From NCBI GenBank assembly GCA_916613615.1, contig OU744728.1, forward strand, positions 32,689,950 to 32,753,949: DNA of 64,000 nucleotides, read 5' to 3'. The notes beneath the pieces were generated by a model. The model ran no database searches. It worked only from the letters and a program-made list of their open reading frames with translations, and had not been told where the DNA came from. The position numbers were made by a program, and so were the translations under genes. Shown in pieces: positions 33,831 through 45,107 of the stretch (position 1 is its first letter; the number at the start of each line of letters is the position of its first letter). Source of the DNA: Steromphala cineraria. Lineage: Eukaryota > Mollusca > Gastropoda > Trochida > Trochidae.

Positions 33831-34906
33831 TTACTTCGGGTCCCTGCCCCTCTTGTGCGTTCCCCTGTTGTTTGGTTTCTTGCTGTACTGGTTGTTCATG
33901 TTGAAATGGTTAATGTGTCGTCTTTGATGACTCCTTGTGTGAGAAAAATCCCGATTTGAGGGTCTCCCGTGGCCTCGGACATTTTGTCCTGTAAGGCTGT
34001 TTCCCACCATGTGAGTTTCATTTAGTTCCTTCATCCTTTTTGGTAAATCCATTCGAAGAGCAAAGGCGCACACCCAAACTCTGAGTTTAAGAAAGGACTG
34101 CAGAGCGGCTTGTATTTGATGTTGAGATCAGGTTTGAGTTGTTCTCGACGTCTCTGATTTAAGTTCCCAGTAAAGTCTGAGCATCCATAGCCTTCTTTAT
34201 TGTAGAATTGAGTGTGTCTTTTGAAGGTTTGTTTTTCTCTTTTTTCATTGCCCACAGTTCATCAATCAAACTTGTGACAGCGTAAGAACCTCTGACAATT
34301 CTCTCCTCAATTTTTCTGAGTTTAATGTCATTTGTTTTAGCTTAGCCCAAATGGCGTGGTTCACTTTGGGATCAAAAACCTCTAAATTCCCTGGTCTGGG
34401 ATATTTGTCAATAAACTCTTTCACTTTCTCTTCAGGAAGCTCAGTCGAAAACAGTGTTTTCACAATTGTTGCTTGTCTTTCGCCAACATTTTTGCCAACT
34501 TTGTCTGTGACCTTGTATTCTGACTCGGGCAAATCTTCGAATTGGTCCGAGTCTGACGTTTCACTTTGCTCCAAATGCGAGTCATCGATGAGTTTGTCAA
34601 TTTCGTCTATAATATTCACGTCTTCCACTTCCTTACAAAGTTTTTTCTGCATACAGGGAGTGTTTTGTTTTCGAAATTGTTTTCAGTTTGTTCTTTTGAT
34701 GTGGATGGTTGCGGGTCACCACTTCGTTTTGCGACATTGGAATTGTCCATTTCGACTGCAACCTGAACAACGTTATCTTTTGTTGAGTTATGCTTCTTTT
34801 TTCCACTTTTCTTCCCCGACTTTTTAGTGGGGGGAGCAGGGTTGTCGAGCCCTAAAGTCGCAACCAAGTCAAATTCCTTGTTGGCCGCCATGTTAGGCCT
34901 GACCAA
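33831..34906 (-). pseudogene. DIRS Gag-like ORF, frame-broken
   Basis: Four overlapping frames. The first begins at a GCGGCCAACAAG-context ATG (MAANKEFDLVATLGLDNPAP) with a Lys-rich stretch. The second is acidic (DEIDKLIDDSHLEQSETSDS) and then has FIDKYPRPGNLEVFDPKVNH, AIWAKLKQM, a pattern seen in DIRS Gag. The third has FNKEGYGCSDFTGN-like residues. The last is rich in Arg and Asn (HSHTRSHQRRHINHFNM) and is probably nucleic-acid binding. It differs from the Gag at 1-936, which has N-terminal Cys pairs and Pro repeats, so the two elements belong to different DIRS families. Confidence 0.75.
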
Positions 34907-35123
34907 ATTTCACCACGTGTGTGTGAAACGAGCGAAACAATTTGTTGTTTTGCGCTCAATAAAGTTGGTAGTAGGTTTTATTGTAACCGTAAGTAATATT
35001 AAAACAGTATGCTTCTTAGTATGAAGTATGTAGCAAATGATATGGAAGTTTGCTCCCAACTTTTTGAAAAAATTTTGTCAGTTATACTCGTAGCACCGTG
35101 CGTGCGCATCTCACGTGACTTTT
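34907..35123. other. DIRS leader region
   Basis: CCACGTGTGTGTGAAACGAG lies just upstream of the Gag start. No ORF. It ends at the nested palindromic element. Confidence 0.4.
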
Positions 35124-36206
35124 TATACCCCCATTTCACTGAGCTACGAGCCGTTGCCGACTGAAAATACGCCAATGTCGTCATTGACTCGTAATTAAGC
35201 GTCTCTGAGTCCTCTTTAGTCGCCTCTGAGCGTAGTTGAGTCTGTATGGGTCTGTATGAGTCTGGAAGAGTCGGGAGGTCAAATTTTGTCGGGAGTGGGT
35301 TTTTGAACATGTTCAAAAACCCACTCCCGACTTTTTAAGTCCGGCGAGGTTCGTACTTTTCAACCTGAAATTCCAGAAATTCCATTGACGTCGTATTGAG
35401 TCGTATGTTGCTCGTATCTGAGTCTTATTGAGTCGTATGGAATCATATTGAGTCGAATGGAATCATTTTGAATCGTGAATAAGTCGTACATAGTTGGATT
35501 GAAACGTGGTTGTCGGGTGTGAGTCGGGAATGGTTCTTTCCCTAATTTACATGCCGACTCACTTCCAACTAGTGCAAACACATGTACGACTAACCAATAC
35601 TCAAAGACAATCAATGACGACCCGTTCCTGACTAATCATAACAAAAATGTCGGCGGTTGTTGGCCTTTTATATGCCCGATTCCGGTCTAAAATTGTCAAT
35701 TTTATCGTACGTGGATCGTCTGTGACTCATACGTGAGACGTTTCTGTGTCATGAGGAGTCTTCATTGTCGTGAACGAGTGGTAAATAAGTCCTTCAGCTC
35801 GTGAGTGGGTCGACAGTGAGTCGTTAGAGAGTCGGAAATGAGTCTTTGTCAGAGTCGTGGTGGTGACTTTGTGTCGTGAAAGACTCGGCAGTGAGTCGTG
35901 AATGAGTCGGTCTCAGTCGTATTGAGTCGTATCTGAGTTTGGATGAGTCGTAACTTCCTCAGTTTATTGTCGGGGGTGACTCCTAGGTCTGTCAGGAGTT
36001 CCTCCTCACTGTGTCGTATGTCAGTCGTGTATGTCGTAGGTAACTCTTGAGAGTGTCGTTAGTAACTCGTAGAAATTTCAAATTTCATAATTTGACCTAT
36101 ATTTGCTCCTGACTCATGCCAACAAAGTCGTAGTGGAAAAGTCGGGAATAGTCGGGAAGAGTCTTGAACACTTTTCAAAGTCGTAGCTCAGTGAAATGGG
36201 GGTATA
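35124..36206. mobile_element. 1.1-kb TIR element, TATACCCCCATTTCACTGAG ends, TGAGTCG-rich
   Basis: The left end TATACCCCCATTTCACTGAG then CTACGA is matched perfectly by the reverse complement of the right end. TATA is present at both borders, suggesting a TA or TATA target. The interior is built of dozens of GAGTCG/TGAGTCGTA motifs, in places every 10-20 bp. There is no coding potential. It is inserted in the DIRS 5' region. Confidence 0.8.
35288..35331. repeat. 44-bp perfect palindrome
   Basis: The arm GTCGGGAGTGGGTTTTTGAA plus CA is followed, with no spacer, by its exact reverse complement. It lies inside the TGAGTCG-rich element. Confidence 0.95.
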
Positions 36207-36225
36207 AGACCCGTTCATACAGCAA

Positions 36226-36570
36226 GGTATAATTATAAGTAAACTTACCTCTAGACTGATTTTGACAATATTCTTGACGGTAGGAGAAATCATACATAGA
36301 AAAAGGGAGAGAATTTTTTTTTTTAAGTGGTGCGTGTGTGTTGCTTCTTCCCCTTAGTTATCTTAGCTTAGATTACCTCCCTTCAATTTCAAAACACAAG
36401 TGTCATTCTTTTCAAAGTACAAGAACTGGATGATGGGGAAGAAGGGAGGGAGAAAATTCGCAGTCTAGGTGTAAGTTTACTTATAATTAATAACAATAAT
36501 AGTGATTGTTTCATAATTATTGCGTAAAAATTACCTCTAGACTGAGTTTGACAGAATCCCAAGTAAGGAG
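36226..36570. repeat. Inverted and direct repeats of the DIRS 5' terminal region
   Basis: AATTATAAGTAAACTTACCT followed by CTAGACTG (about 36228) is inverted at about 36460-36490 (CAGTCTAGGTGTAAGTTTAC). A direct partial copy, TTACCTCTAGACTGAGTTTG, starts near 36531. Repeats of this kind fit the split inverted/internal complementary ends of DIRS elements. Confidence 0.6.
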
Positions 36571-36959
36571 GTGAGCATTCCAGCAAGAATATGATATAAC
36601 TGGACCCCAAATAAAGAGAATAAAGGGAATATTCCGTGAGGTAATATCTAAAATTCCATCCAAAAGGGAGAACTCCGAAATCAAGAGTATCAGCTTTTAC
36701 CTTCAGGCCGCCGCTACACAGTGCCAATAACAAGGACTAAAACTTAGTAAAAAGAGCTTGAACGTCTTTTATACCTCAAAGCATTTCACTTTTAAATAAT
36801 TAAATTGTTGAATGTCAATTTATCTTCTTAGTCTCATTTATCTTTAAAACCACATGTCTTTTTTAAAAACTCATATTCATTTTGTTATTTATTACTTTTA
36901 ATCTATGTCAAAGCTCTGTGATCCAAAACAAATTTCTTTTAAGGTAATAAAGTTTAATG
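36571..36959. other. No gene seen
   Basis: AT-rich. A chance 114-residue minus-strand ORF overlaps the DIRS terminal repeats and looks non-coding. Confidence 0.45.
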
Positions 36960-37514
36960 GTTGAAATGAATTACAAAGAAAATCCCAAATTGACAGACAA
37001 TGAATATCTGGTCAGCTTGTACTGTTAACTTTTGAAGAATTTTCCAAAACTTTTTCAATCAAAACCAACTTTTTAACTTATGAATCCGTGAAAAGAGCCG
37101 TAATGACATATATTTGATCATTTAACATAAAACAATTTGATAAAAAACTACCAAATCCAATATACCCTTTTAATATGTCAAAAATAGATAGCATCATTGG
37201 GAGTAAAAGTTTATATGCCTCTCTTGTTAATTCGAAATTTGTTCGCCTTGCGAGTTTTTCTAAATGGGAGAAAATTCTACAAACGGATTTTGATGAAAAA
37301 GATTGGAAAATTTACAACATTGTTGCTCATAAATGTTCAAAAAGCACAGATCTAAAATGGTTGCAATACAGAATTGTTCATAATATACTCCCAACAAGAC
37401 ATTTTCTTTATAGAATTGGATATATATATCATCGCCGTATTGTCCATTTTGTCAAAGAGAAACAGAAACAATCAACCATATGTTATGGGAATGTGAATCA
37501 ATCTTTAGATTAGG
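36960..37514 (+). pseudogene. L1/Tx1 LINE ORF2 C-terminal fragment
   Basis: Broken frames give TYESVKRAVMTYI, KQFDKKLPNPIYPFNM, then the open frame from 37175 (SKFVRLASFSKWEKILQTDF, LKWLQYRIVHNILPTRHFLY). After a frame change comes PYCPFCQRETETINHMLWEC, a CxxC…H…C knuckle. The order matches the ends of the LINEs at 10904 and 39295. It is cut at 37514 where Gypsy sequence begins. No poly(A) tail is present. Confidence 0.8.
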
Positions 37515-37519
37515 GAAAG

Positions 37520-38200
37520 ATGGTAATAACGGTAAATGCATTAGACAATGGTGGTTCATTTACGATTCCTTTGAAGTTTCAAGGCACAACGACACAGGCT
37601 GTGGTTGACACGGGTGCGGATAGTACGATTGTTTCCGATGTCTTTTATAATAATTTGTCAAATAAGCCTACCCTGCTTCAAGCAGTAATCATCAATAATG
37701 CGGGTAGAGAATTGAAAATGAAGGGGTTCATTACTAATCTCGTGGATATGGACATTCAAGGGGTAAATTATCAACATCACGTACTCGTTGCTCCTCTTAA
37801 TGATTCGGTGCTCTTGGGTTTGGATTTCCTTAAAAAACATTGTTCACAAATAAACATCGATAGTCATTCCATTGTGATTGGAGGGATGGAAATTCCAATG
37901 ACCCTAAAGACCAAGTCTTCTAGTGTGTGCCAGGTCACTTTGACTAATTCAGTAGTGTTGCCACCCCGCACCGTTTCTTATATAACGTGCGAGGCCAGTA
38001 GTTCATTGTCTTATTGCTACATTGAACCAGCACCTGATGTAGGCCAGTTTGCTCTCATGCCTAGAACATTTCATCGGGGCTCTGATGATTTGGTTGTGTG
38101 TCTTATCAATGTTGCGGATAATCATGTGAATATGTCTAAGGGACAGTTAGTTGGACAGGCTCATCCAGCGGTAGTGATTGAGCCCAAAATTAGCACCTAG
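37520..38200 (+). pseudogene. Gypsy aspartic protease region
   Basis: The 226-residue open frame has VVDTGADSTIVSDVFY, the DTGA active site of retropepsins, at about residues 30-36, and VLLGLDFLKKHCSQI, the usual flap-distal LLGxDFL block. The downstream part (RTVSYITCEAS, GQFALMPRTFH) is a linker to RT. The stop at 38198-38200 overlaps the next frame from 38178, so the original Pol frame is broken once. The true N-terminus is lost at the junction with the LINE fragment at 37514. Confidence 0.9.
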
Positions 38201-39137
38201 CGCTTCTTGTAAGGCGGAGGGAGTTTGTAGGTCCTCCACTGAGATTTCGGAGGAGGATCTAGCGGGGGCAGTGCCTGCCCATTTAAAAGACTTGTTTGCT
38301 CGGTCTACGGTTAACTTAGGGGAGGAAGATCAGCAACGGCTAGTACTATTGCTTCAAGAATATGAAGATGTATTCGCCAAACACGACCTTGACTTAGGAG
38401 AATTTACTGCTATTGAACACGCCATCGACACTGGTGACAACAAGCCAGTGAGACAACGTCTACGGCGTACGCCATTGGGATTTGTTCAAGAAGAAGAGGC
38501 TCATTTAAAGAAAATGTTAGAAGCTGGAGTGATACGGCCCTCCACATCCGAATGGGCTTCAGCACCAGTTCTGATACGTAAACGTGATGGTAATGTACGT
38601 TACTGCATAGATTTTCGCGAGACAAATGCTAAATGTGTTAAGGACAAATTCCCACTACCGCTGATAGATGACTGTCTTGACACTCTCTCATCCAGTTGTT
38701 GGTTTTCCAAACTTGACGCCAATTCTGCATACTGGCAAGTGAAGATCAAACCGGAAGACTGTAAGAAGACAGTCTTCGTGACCAGGTATGGGTTGTTCGA
38801 ACATGTTAGAATGGCATTTGGGCTGTGTAATGCCCCGGCAACCTATGCTCGTGTAATGTCTTTGATATTGGCAGGATTGAACTGGGACATAGCCTTAGCA
38901 TTCCTAGACGACGCTATAGTCAACGGAACCAATGTTCAGCAGCATTTTGACAATTTACGTAAAGTTCTCCAAAGATTTAGACAATACGGACTGAAACTCA
39001 AGCCTCGGAAGTGTGAATTGTTTCAGCAGGAGATAGAGTTCCTTGGAAGAAAGACAAGGCCAGCTTATGGTGAACCCCAATAGTTTGTCTGCAGTGGAAG
39101 ATTGGCCGAAGCCGAAAACTACAAGGGAAGTAGAACG
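38178..39137 (+). pseudogene. Gypsy reverse transcriptase, N-terminal to connection
   Basis: RT blocks in order: EHAIDTGDNKPVRQRLRRTP, LKKMLEAGVIRPSTSEWASA, VLIRKRDGNVRYCIDFRETN, SKLDANSAYWQVKI (motif A), TRYGLFEHVRMAFGLCNAPA (motif B), ALAFLDDAIVNG (motif C; FLDD where most Gypsy RTs have YLDD) and LKLKPRKCELFQQEIEFLG. A frameshift follows, and VNPNSLSAVEDWPKPKTTRE, VERF continues in another frame to 39137, where the LINE enters. The frame resumes at 45311 as LGFANDH. Confidence 0.92.
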
Positions 39138-39294
39138 ATTTTTTTTTTATTTTTTTTTATCACTTTATTTCTTTTTGAACTGGGTACAGCACGCTCATAC
39201 ATGTAGTGCAAAAATGTACAACATTTGGTTACTGACGGTTAAGTTCTTCAATTGTATACAAGCAGTTGCAAAAAAAAAGGGGCAATTTAACATT

Positions 39295-40560
39295 TCAAGA
39301 AAATAAGCTGTGGCAGGACGACCAAAATGAAACAAAGGCATCATATCTACATTCTGTGTAGGTGTTTGCTTTATGTATCTGATAATTGTAATTTAACTTA
39401 GGTTTTAGTTCTGCAAGAGTAGGTAACCTCTCTGCAAGTTTTCTGGAGTAAATATATTCCTTTGTTAAGATAAATAGGAAATTGAGGATATCGTTCCTTC
39501 TTTCCTTGAATCCCAGAATTATTGTTTCTATATTTAGATCCAAATGGGTGCCAGTTTCTTTTTCAATCCATTGTAGTAGATCCTGCCACAGCTTTTTGAC
39601 AAATTTGCATTTATATAGTAAATGAATGATAGATTCTATTTCAACATTACAAAATGTACACAATGGTGATTCTATAACTTTATATTTATACAAATCTTTA
39701 TTTGTTATCAAGATTCTATGAGTAAAACAGTATTGAAACCATCTATGTTTAACGCAAAATGATGCTCTAAATGGCATATTGTTAAATGTTTTCCATACAT
39801 CTGATTCAAATTCTACATTTAGTTCTTTTTCCCATTTGTTTTGGTACAGAAGTTTAGGGTAAGATAGTTCATTGCGTAGAAGTCTGTTATAGAATATACT
39901 ACATCCCTTCTCAGCTTTATATAGTATTTCAAGATTTGGAGGTATAAAGGGTTGTTCCTGTTTGCTGATGTTGATTAATTTTTGTTTGGAATATGTTTTC
40001 AACGAAGATAGTAGTCCTGCATATTCAAGAAAATTTGATTTGATTTTGAATCTTTCCACGAAATCAATGTATGATAAAAACGTATTGTCATCAGTTAGAA
40101 AATCATTGATTAATTTCACGTTTGATTGTAAATAATGTTCGTAGATTATGGGCTTATTTCCTACTGTTATGTTGTTATTTGCCCATATAAATTGTCTGCT
40201 AAAGCTATTATCATAATTGCAATTTTCTTGTAATTCAGACCAAGCATTAAATACATCTTTCCAAAACGGGCTAATTATATTTGGGATAAAGTATGTCTTA
40301 AGATACGACGGTCCCATTTCCACTGGGTTGAGTTTGCTAACATGACTTGCCGTAAACAAAAGATTGTGTAGTTTAGAATCGTTTACGAATAATCTTCTAA
40401 TCCATGATATTTTTTGGGCCTTGATTGTTTCAAGTATAGCTGGAACTTTCAGACCACCCTCTTGATAAGATTTTGTTATCAAACTTCGTTTAATTCTATC
40501 TGGTTTGCCTTTCCAAATAAATTTGAAACATTTTCTTTGAAGATTCGCTATGGTTTTTCG
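39295..40560 (-). pseudogene. LINE ORF2 C-terminal domain
   Basis: The 395-residue open frame (40482-39295) begins at ITKSYQEGGLKVPAILETIK, the post-thumb block of L1/Tx1 elements, and passes through FRASFCVKHRWFQYCFTHRI to CTFCNVEIESIIHLLYKC, a CxxC…H…C motif, and FLFILTKEYIYSRKL. Between 40482 and 40560 the thumb end (KCFKFIWKGKPDRIKRS) is readable in the same frame after a short break. The stop TAA is at 39295, close to the 3' UTR, so the C-terminus is complete. A frameshift near 40550 separates it from the RT. Confidence 0.88.
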
Positions 40561-41975
40561 AGATTTGGGTTTGCTAAAGAGGTAAATAATTGATTTAATG
40601 TTGGTAATATTAAGCTCTTCAACACAGTTATTCTTCCCAACGGTGTAAGGTCTCTAAGAGACCAAATCTTCATTGCTGTATCGATTTTCTTCAGTTTATC
40701 TTTGTAATTTTTCTCTACCATTTCTGCTTTATTATGTTGAAATAGAATGCCTAGGAGTACAAAAGGTTTTTGAGTCCAGTCTAGATTATAATCTCTGCAA
40801 TATTGCAAACTAGAAAATTGTTTTGAACCTATCCAGACAACTTTAGTTTTATCTATATTTATTTTAAGTCCAGAAAAGGATGCGTATGTTTCAAGTACTC
40901 GTAGTGTTTCTCTAAATGACTGTTCAGATCCATCTAGTATTATAGTTGTGTCATCTGCAAATTGCGTGAGTAAATATTCTAAGTCAATCATTTTTATGCC
41001 TTTTATCTTTTTGTTTTGTCGAAGCATATGGGCTAAGATCTCTGCTACAATGAGGAATATATATGGCGATAGGGGATCCCCTTGTCTACATCCACGTGTA
41101 ATTTTGAAAAAATCTGATGGAAATCCATTAACAAGAACGCTTGAATTAATGTTGTTGTAAAACGTTTTTAACCAGTGTTTGATAGATGGTCCAAAATTGA
41201 AGAAATCGAAGCATTTTTTGATAAACAACCATTCCACTGAATCAAAGGCTTTTTCGAAGTCGATCAATATCAAATGTCCTGGTTTATTCATATATTCAGT
41301 GTAATCCATAATATGATTGACCAATCTTGTGCACTCTCCAATGTATCTGCCTTTCATAAATCCCTTTTGATCTTCACTTATTAGTTTTGGAAGAATATTT
41401 TTGATACGTGCCGATATTACTGCTGAAGCTAATTTATAGGAAATATTAAGAAGAGAAATAGGTCTTAAGTTTTTTAAGTGTTCCTTGGATTTATCTTTCT
41501 TTGGTATACATGTAATAAGACCTTGCTTTTGACTAATAGATAGCTCACCTTTCCTATAGGCTTCATTCAAAGAATGGATGAGATATTTATGTATATCTTG
41601 CCAAAAGAATTTATAGAATTCGGCCGTGAAACCTGATGGACCAGGGCTTTTTTCATTTTTCATTTTTTTAAGAGCTGAAAGAACTTCATCATATTTCAAT
41701 TCACCTTCAAGAGAACGTGCATCATGGTCAGATAGTCTGGGTATTGCACTTTCTTTGAATAAGTCTTCTAGGTCAACATCTTTTACATTTTTACTGGTAT
41801 ATAGGTTTTCAAAGTACTGTTTTGCATGGTTAATGATATCTTTGGTTCGACGTATTTGTCCATTTTCTGTTTCTAGTTTAGTGATTGCTTTGTTTATAAA
41901 ATTCTGCTTTTCAAGAGAAAGGAAATATTTAGTTGGTTTTTCTCCTTTTTCATACAATTTTGCTTTTGACCTCAA
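40548..41975 (-). pseudogene. LINE ORF2 reverse transcriptase
   Basis: The 475-residue frame contains EKPTKYFLSLEKQNFINKAI, KNEKSPGPSGFTAEFYKFFW, QKQGLITCIPKKDKSKEHLK, LRPISLLNISYKLASAVISA, DQKGFMKGRYIGE, LILIDFEKAFDSVEW (motif A), GCRQGDPLSPYIFLIVAEIL (motif B), TQFADDTTIILDGSEQS (motif C) and LKINIDKTKVVWIG. All catalytic Asp residues are present. The frame ends at NLEKP by a frameshift. Upstream, the linker to the endonuclease is readable but carries a stop near 42040. It is the best-preserved RT in the window. Confidence 0.93.
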
Positions 41976-42118
41976 TAAAATTCCTTCTGTTTTATATTTA
42001 TTTAATTCAAGTTGCTTATCTTTTATTTTATTTATTTCAATTTAGCTTTCGTCTTTTCATTTTCAGAACTGTCCAATTTCACTTCAAGCTTATCTAGACT
42101 TTTGTTGTATTCTTCTTC

Positions 42119-43085
42119 TTATTTCAATCTTTCTTTCTTTTTCTGTGATGAATGTTTTATTGTAAAACCTTGAATATTACACAAAAGTATTTCGAAAAAA
42201 AACTTTTCATTTATTTTTAATACCTTATCTCCTTCAGCATCACGAGTGTGGTATTCTTCTACAGTTTCATTAATAATTCGCTTAATTTCCCGCACATATT
42301 CAGGGTCATGCAGCAGACTATTGTTAAACTTCCAGAAACCCTTTCCTTTTTCGAGGGATGTGAATTCAACATGTAAGGATATGACCGAGTGATCTGATCT
42401 ATAACTATGTTCTATTTTCGAATTGATGATTGATTTTACCAGGTTTCGACTTACAAGAAAAAAATCCAAGCGTGCTTGCTTCAGTGGATTAGGCTTTCTC
42501 CATGTATATCGTCTTACATCTATATTGCTTTCTCGCCAAGGATTGTATAGGTTCAGTTCGTTCATCATATCAAGAACAGCATCCTTTGATTTGGGATTAT
42601 TTATATGCAAGTAGTTGAAAGTATCTTTAGATTGGTCTTGAACTAAGTTGAAGTCACCGCAAATGATGTTAGTTTCAGTTTCCAGACTTAGAATTTTATC
42701 TTTAATTTCAAGATAGAAGTTCGGTGTATCTACATTTGGACCATAAATATTTGTGATACTTATTATTTCTTTTTCTGTTTTTATTTTAAGTATTAAGTAG
42801 TTGCCGTTATCAGTGTCCTTTATCTCTTTGACAATTTCGAATTCGAAGTTATCCATAAACAAGATGGCTACACCTCGTGATTTGACTAGAATATGAACTA
42901 AAACGGGCTTCAGAAGAGCCCCATTCTAGTTTGATTTTCTGTTCAATACTATCCGTACAGTGTGTATCCTGTATACAGTATATATTGCCTTTTCTTCTTT
43001 TCATATTTTCAAAAACATCAATTCTTTTTTTTTCATTATTTAATCCTTGGCATTTTGCAGAGAAGATGTTCAGTTTATGTGCCAT
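42119..43085 (-). pseudogene. LINE ORF2 AP-type endonuclease
   Basis: The N-terminal frame (43085-42849) reads MAHKLNIFSAKCQGLNNEKK, KGNIYCIQDTHCTD, and the second frame (42862-42119) reads FEIVKEIKDTDNGNYLILKI, ITNIYGPNVD, NIICGDFNLVQD, RYTWRKPNPLKQARLDFFLV and SYRSDHSVISLHV. These are the endonuclease blocks in order, including GDFN, RLDF and SDH. Position 11 in the first block is Lys where L1/Tx1 endonucleases usually have Asn (the metal-site NxxG motif), and QDTH replaces the commoner QETH. A one-base shift near 42855 joins the frames. Confidence 0.88.
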
Positions 43086-44369
43086 GTTTGGTCATATAAG
43101 GAATGGTAAACAAACTAAGTCTATTTCCAAACATTGCTTGTTGGTATACAAATAGCTGACCCATTTTTTGGGTGTCATGGGATTGTCCAAAAAATTAAAG
43201 TGATTCTACAATGATTAATAACGTAAATACAAAGAAATAAAAAAAGGACACATTGACTTCCGTCATTGTTCCAAGAAAAGATGGGGGTATTTACCCTCCT
43301 ACAGGCGTATTGAAATGTAAAAGTGTAATAAAATAAACTTCCTGCCACGTAAACACTAAGCATAATGACAAGAACGCGATCATGATTAAGTTTCTAGTTT
43401 TCAGAATACTTAACAATTTTTTGCATTCAAATGCAACGTTCAAAATTATAAACACATGTCCATAAGTGCAAAATAAAACATTACATAGCCAAGTTCCCAA
43501 GAGTAGTCCGGGAATAAAGATCATGAGTCATGATGGAAGTCTCATGTTACATAACCACATGTCATTACACGTGTATTCAAATTACTTTGTATGATAATGA
43601 TCACAAGACTTCAAATATGTCAATAAAGTCAAGAATAAACATTCACTGGCAACTACGAAAAAATACAAAGTTTGTTATTTTGGGATAAAAAGGTGGATTT
43701 TTAAAACGTTTAAATGGTACGTTCATCCCTAATACAGAGTTTCCTACGCTTTTTTGATTCAACATGTGTGCAACTTTATACTCAGTTAATACGTGTCAAA
43801 TCTAACTCCACATGGTACAATAATTATCCCGAAAAGACATGTACAGTTCATAAGCTACGAACCAACGTTAGCAGTGGTCTCCAGTCTAAAACCATATGTC
43901 ATGAGTGCACGTGCATTTCATGGTTTTGTGTATTAGCCTTCTTGCGTCGTAAGACTGATTATAGGCAAACTATTAGTTTCATGCCCATGTTTCTAATACA
44001 TAGTAATTTGATACATATTAAAAGTTCATGAAGACAGCTTCATACTCACTTTTTGTGTCCATACTTGTCAAATTTTATCCCACATAGCACAACACAGTAA
44101 TCCACAGGTAGACAGTTCACAAACCACGAACTAACGTCTCCAGTTCAAAACCACGTGTCATGTCTGCACGTGCATTTCATGGTTTTATGTACTAGTGGCC
44201 AAAAGACTATTTTCGTTATATATAGAAAAAAGATAATTCAATATTGTGAAGAAAAGTGTTTTAAAAACTAGTTTATAACATGATATTATCATTTCAAGAG
44301 GATAGGACTTTAAAAGAAATGTTTTCCCCTATATATACATAAACACTTAAAATTTACTCAGTTTGTTCT
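43086..44369 (-). other. Long inter-ORF region of the LINE with a direct repeat
   Basis: No coding potential. A block of about 150-160 bp is duplicated: GCACGTGCATTTCATGGTTT occurs at about 43908 and 44168, with GTACAGTTCATAAGCTACGA and GACAGTTCACAAACCACGAA before it. The region could hold an internal promoter or be a later insertion. Confidence 0.5.
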
Positions 44370-45107
44370 TTATTCATATCTTTTCCATTGTGATGAATGT
44401 GCATGCGGCTCCTTCGTTTCCAAGACCACTTCAACTCCCACGACTCTCACTCTGGTCCACAAGTTGTTCGTCTTCCGTATCTCCGTCGCTTGTCGGCTCA
44501 ATATTGCGCGCCTCTTTTTAAGCATCGCGGGTAGATCGGTCTGGATGCTGTATCGTTCAGCTTGCTCTCGGAGAATCCTTCTTGCGCGTAGAACGTCGTC
44601 CCGGTCCGCCATTTTGACAAACGTGGCTATAATACTGGGCGGGGCTGTCGGGTTATTCTGCCTCTGATACTCGCTTTTGGGGAGCCTGTGTGCACTTTTT
44701 ATCAACATTTTATTTACTCTGTCCTCACTGAACTTTAGTTCTCCAATAAACAAATTCTTCAGTGTGTCTTCTGCGTTTTCATTTGGAACCTCTGGCAGGC
44801 CATAGAATAGGAGATTGGTTTTCCTATCGTGAATGTCTTTAAGTATGCACTGACGTTCGAAAAATCGGTGAGACTCTTTAATGGCGGCTAGTTCAGCGCG
44901 AACTTTTGCCAACTCAGCGTCGTGGACGGAAACATCATGTTCAACGCTGCTTACCTTGGTTTTCAAGTCGCAAATTTCTTGTTTCACTCCATCGATACTA
45001 TTTATTAACTCTGATTTGACTCCAATGATAAGGTCACTCAGTCTTTTCTCAGACGACTTTACAATTTCCTCGGTGTTGGCTGTGCTAGCTCGGGTCGTCA
45101 TTTTCAA
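44370..45107 (-). CDS. LINE ORF1 protein (L1-like, coiled coil plus RRM-type)
   Basis: An intact 245-residue frame. Residues about 30-85 form heptad-rich coiled coil (EICDLKTKVSSVEHDVSVHD, AELAKVRAELAAIKESHRFF). It is followed by ERQCILKDIHDRKTNLLFYG, the start of the RRM-like domain of L1 ORF1p, then RLPKSEYQRQNN, PPSIIATFVKMADRDDVLRA and RRILREQAERYSIQTDLPAM in the C-terminal domain. L1 ORF1p is a trimeric RNA chaperone that packages LINE RNA. The start (MKMTTRAS or MTTRAS) is close to the 5' end of the element. It is the only undamaged ORF of this LINE. Confidence 0.88.
   Translation of the reverse strand: MKMTTRASTANTEEIVKSSEKRLSDLIIGVKSELINSIDGVKQEICDLKTKVSSVEHDVSVHDAELAKVRAELAAIKESHRFFERQCILKDIHDRKTNLLFYGLPEVPNENAEDTLKNLFIGELKFSEDRVNKMLIKSAHRLPKSEYQRQNNPTAPPSIIATFVKMADRDDVLRARRILREQAERYSIQTDLPAMLKKRRAILSRQATEIRKTNNLWTRVRVVGVEVVLETKEPHAHSSQWKRYE

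Larger units (their letters stand above)
32340..36750 (-). mobile_element. DIRS retrotransposon, 3'-truncated, with a nested palindromic element
   Basis: Minus-strand order: 5' terminal region (36750-36210), insertion (36206-35124), leader, Gag (34906-33831), RT (33819-32717), RNase H (32698-32340). The tyrosine recombinase and the 3' end are missing, as the sequence changes to the motif array near 32330. Every domain is separated from the next by a frameshift or stop. Confidence 0.85.

Noticed and set aside
36389..36733. 114-residue minus-strand ORF
   Set aside because: It lies across the DIRS terminal repeats; low-complexity Leu/Ser/Pro, no homology recognised.
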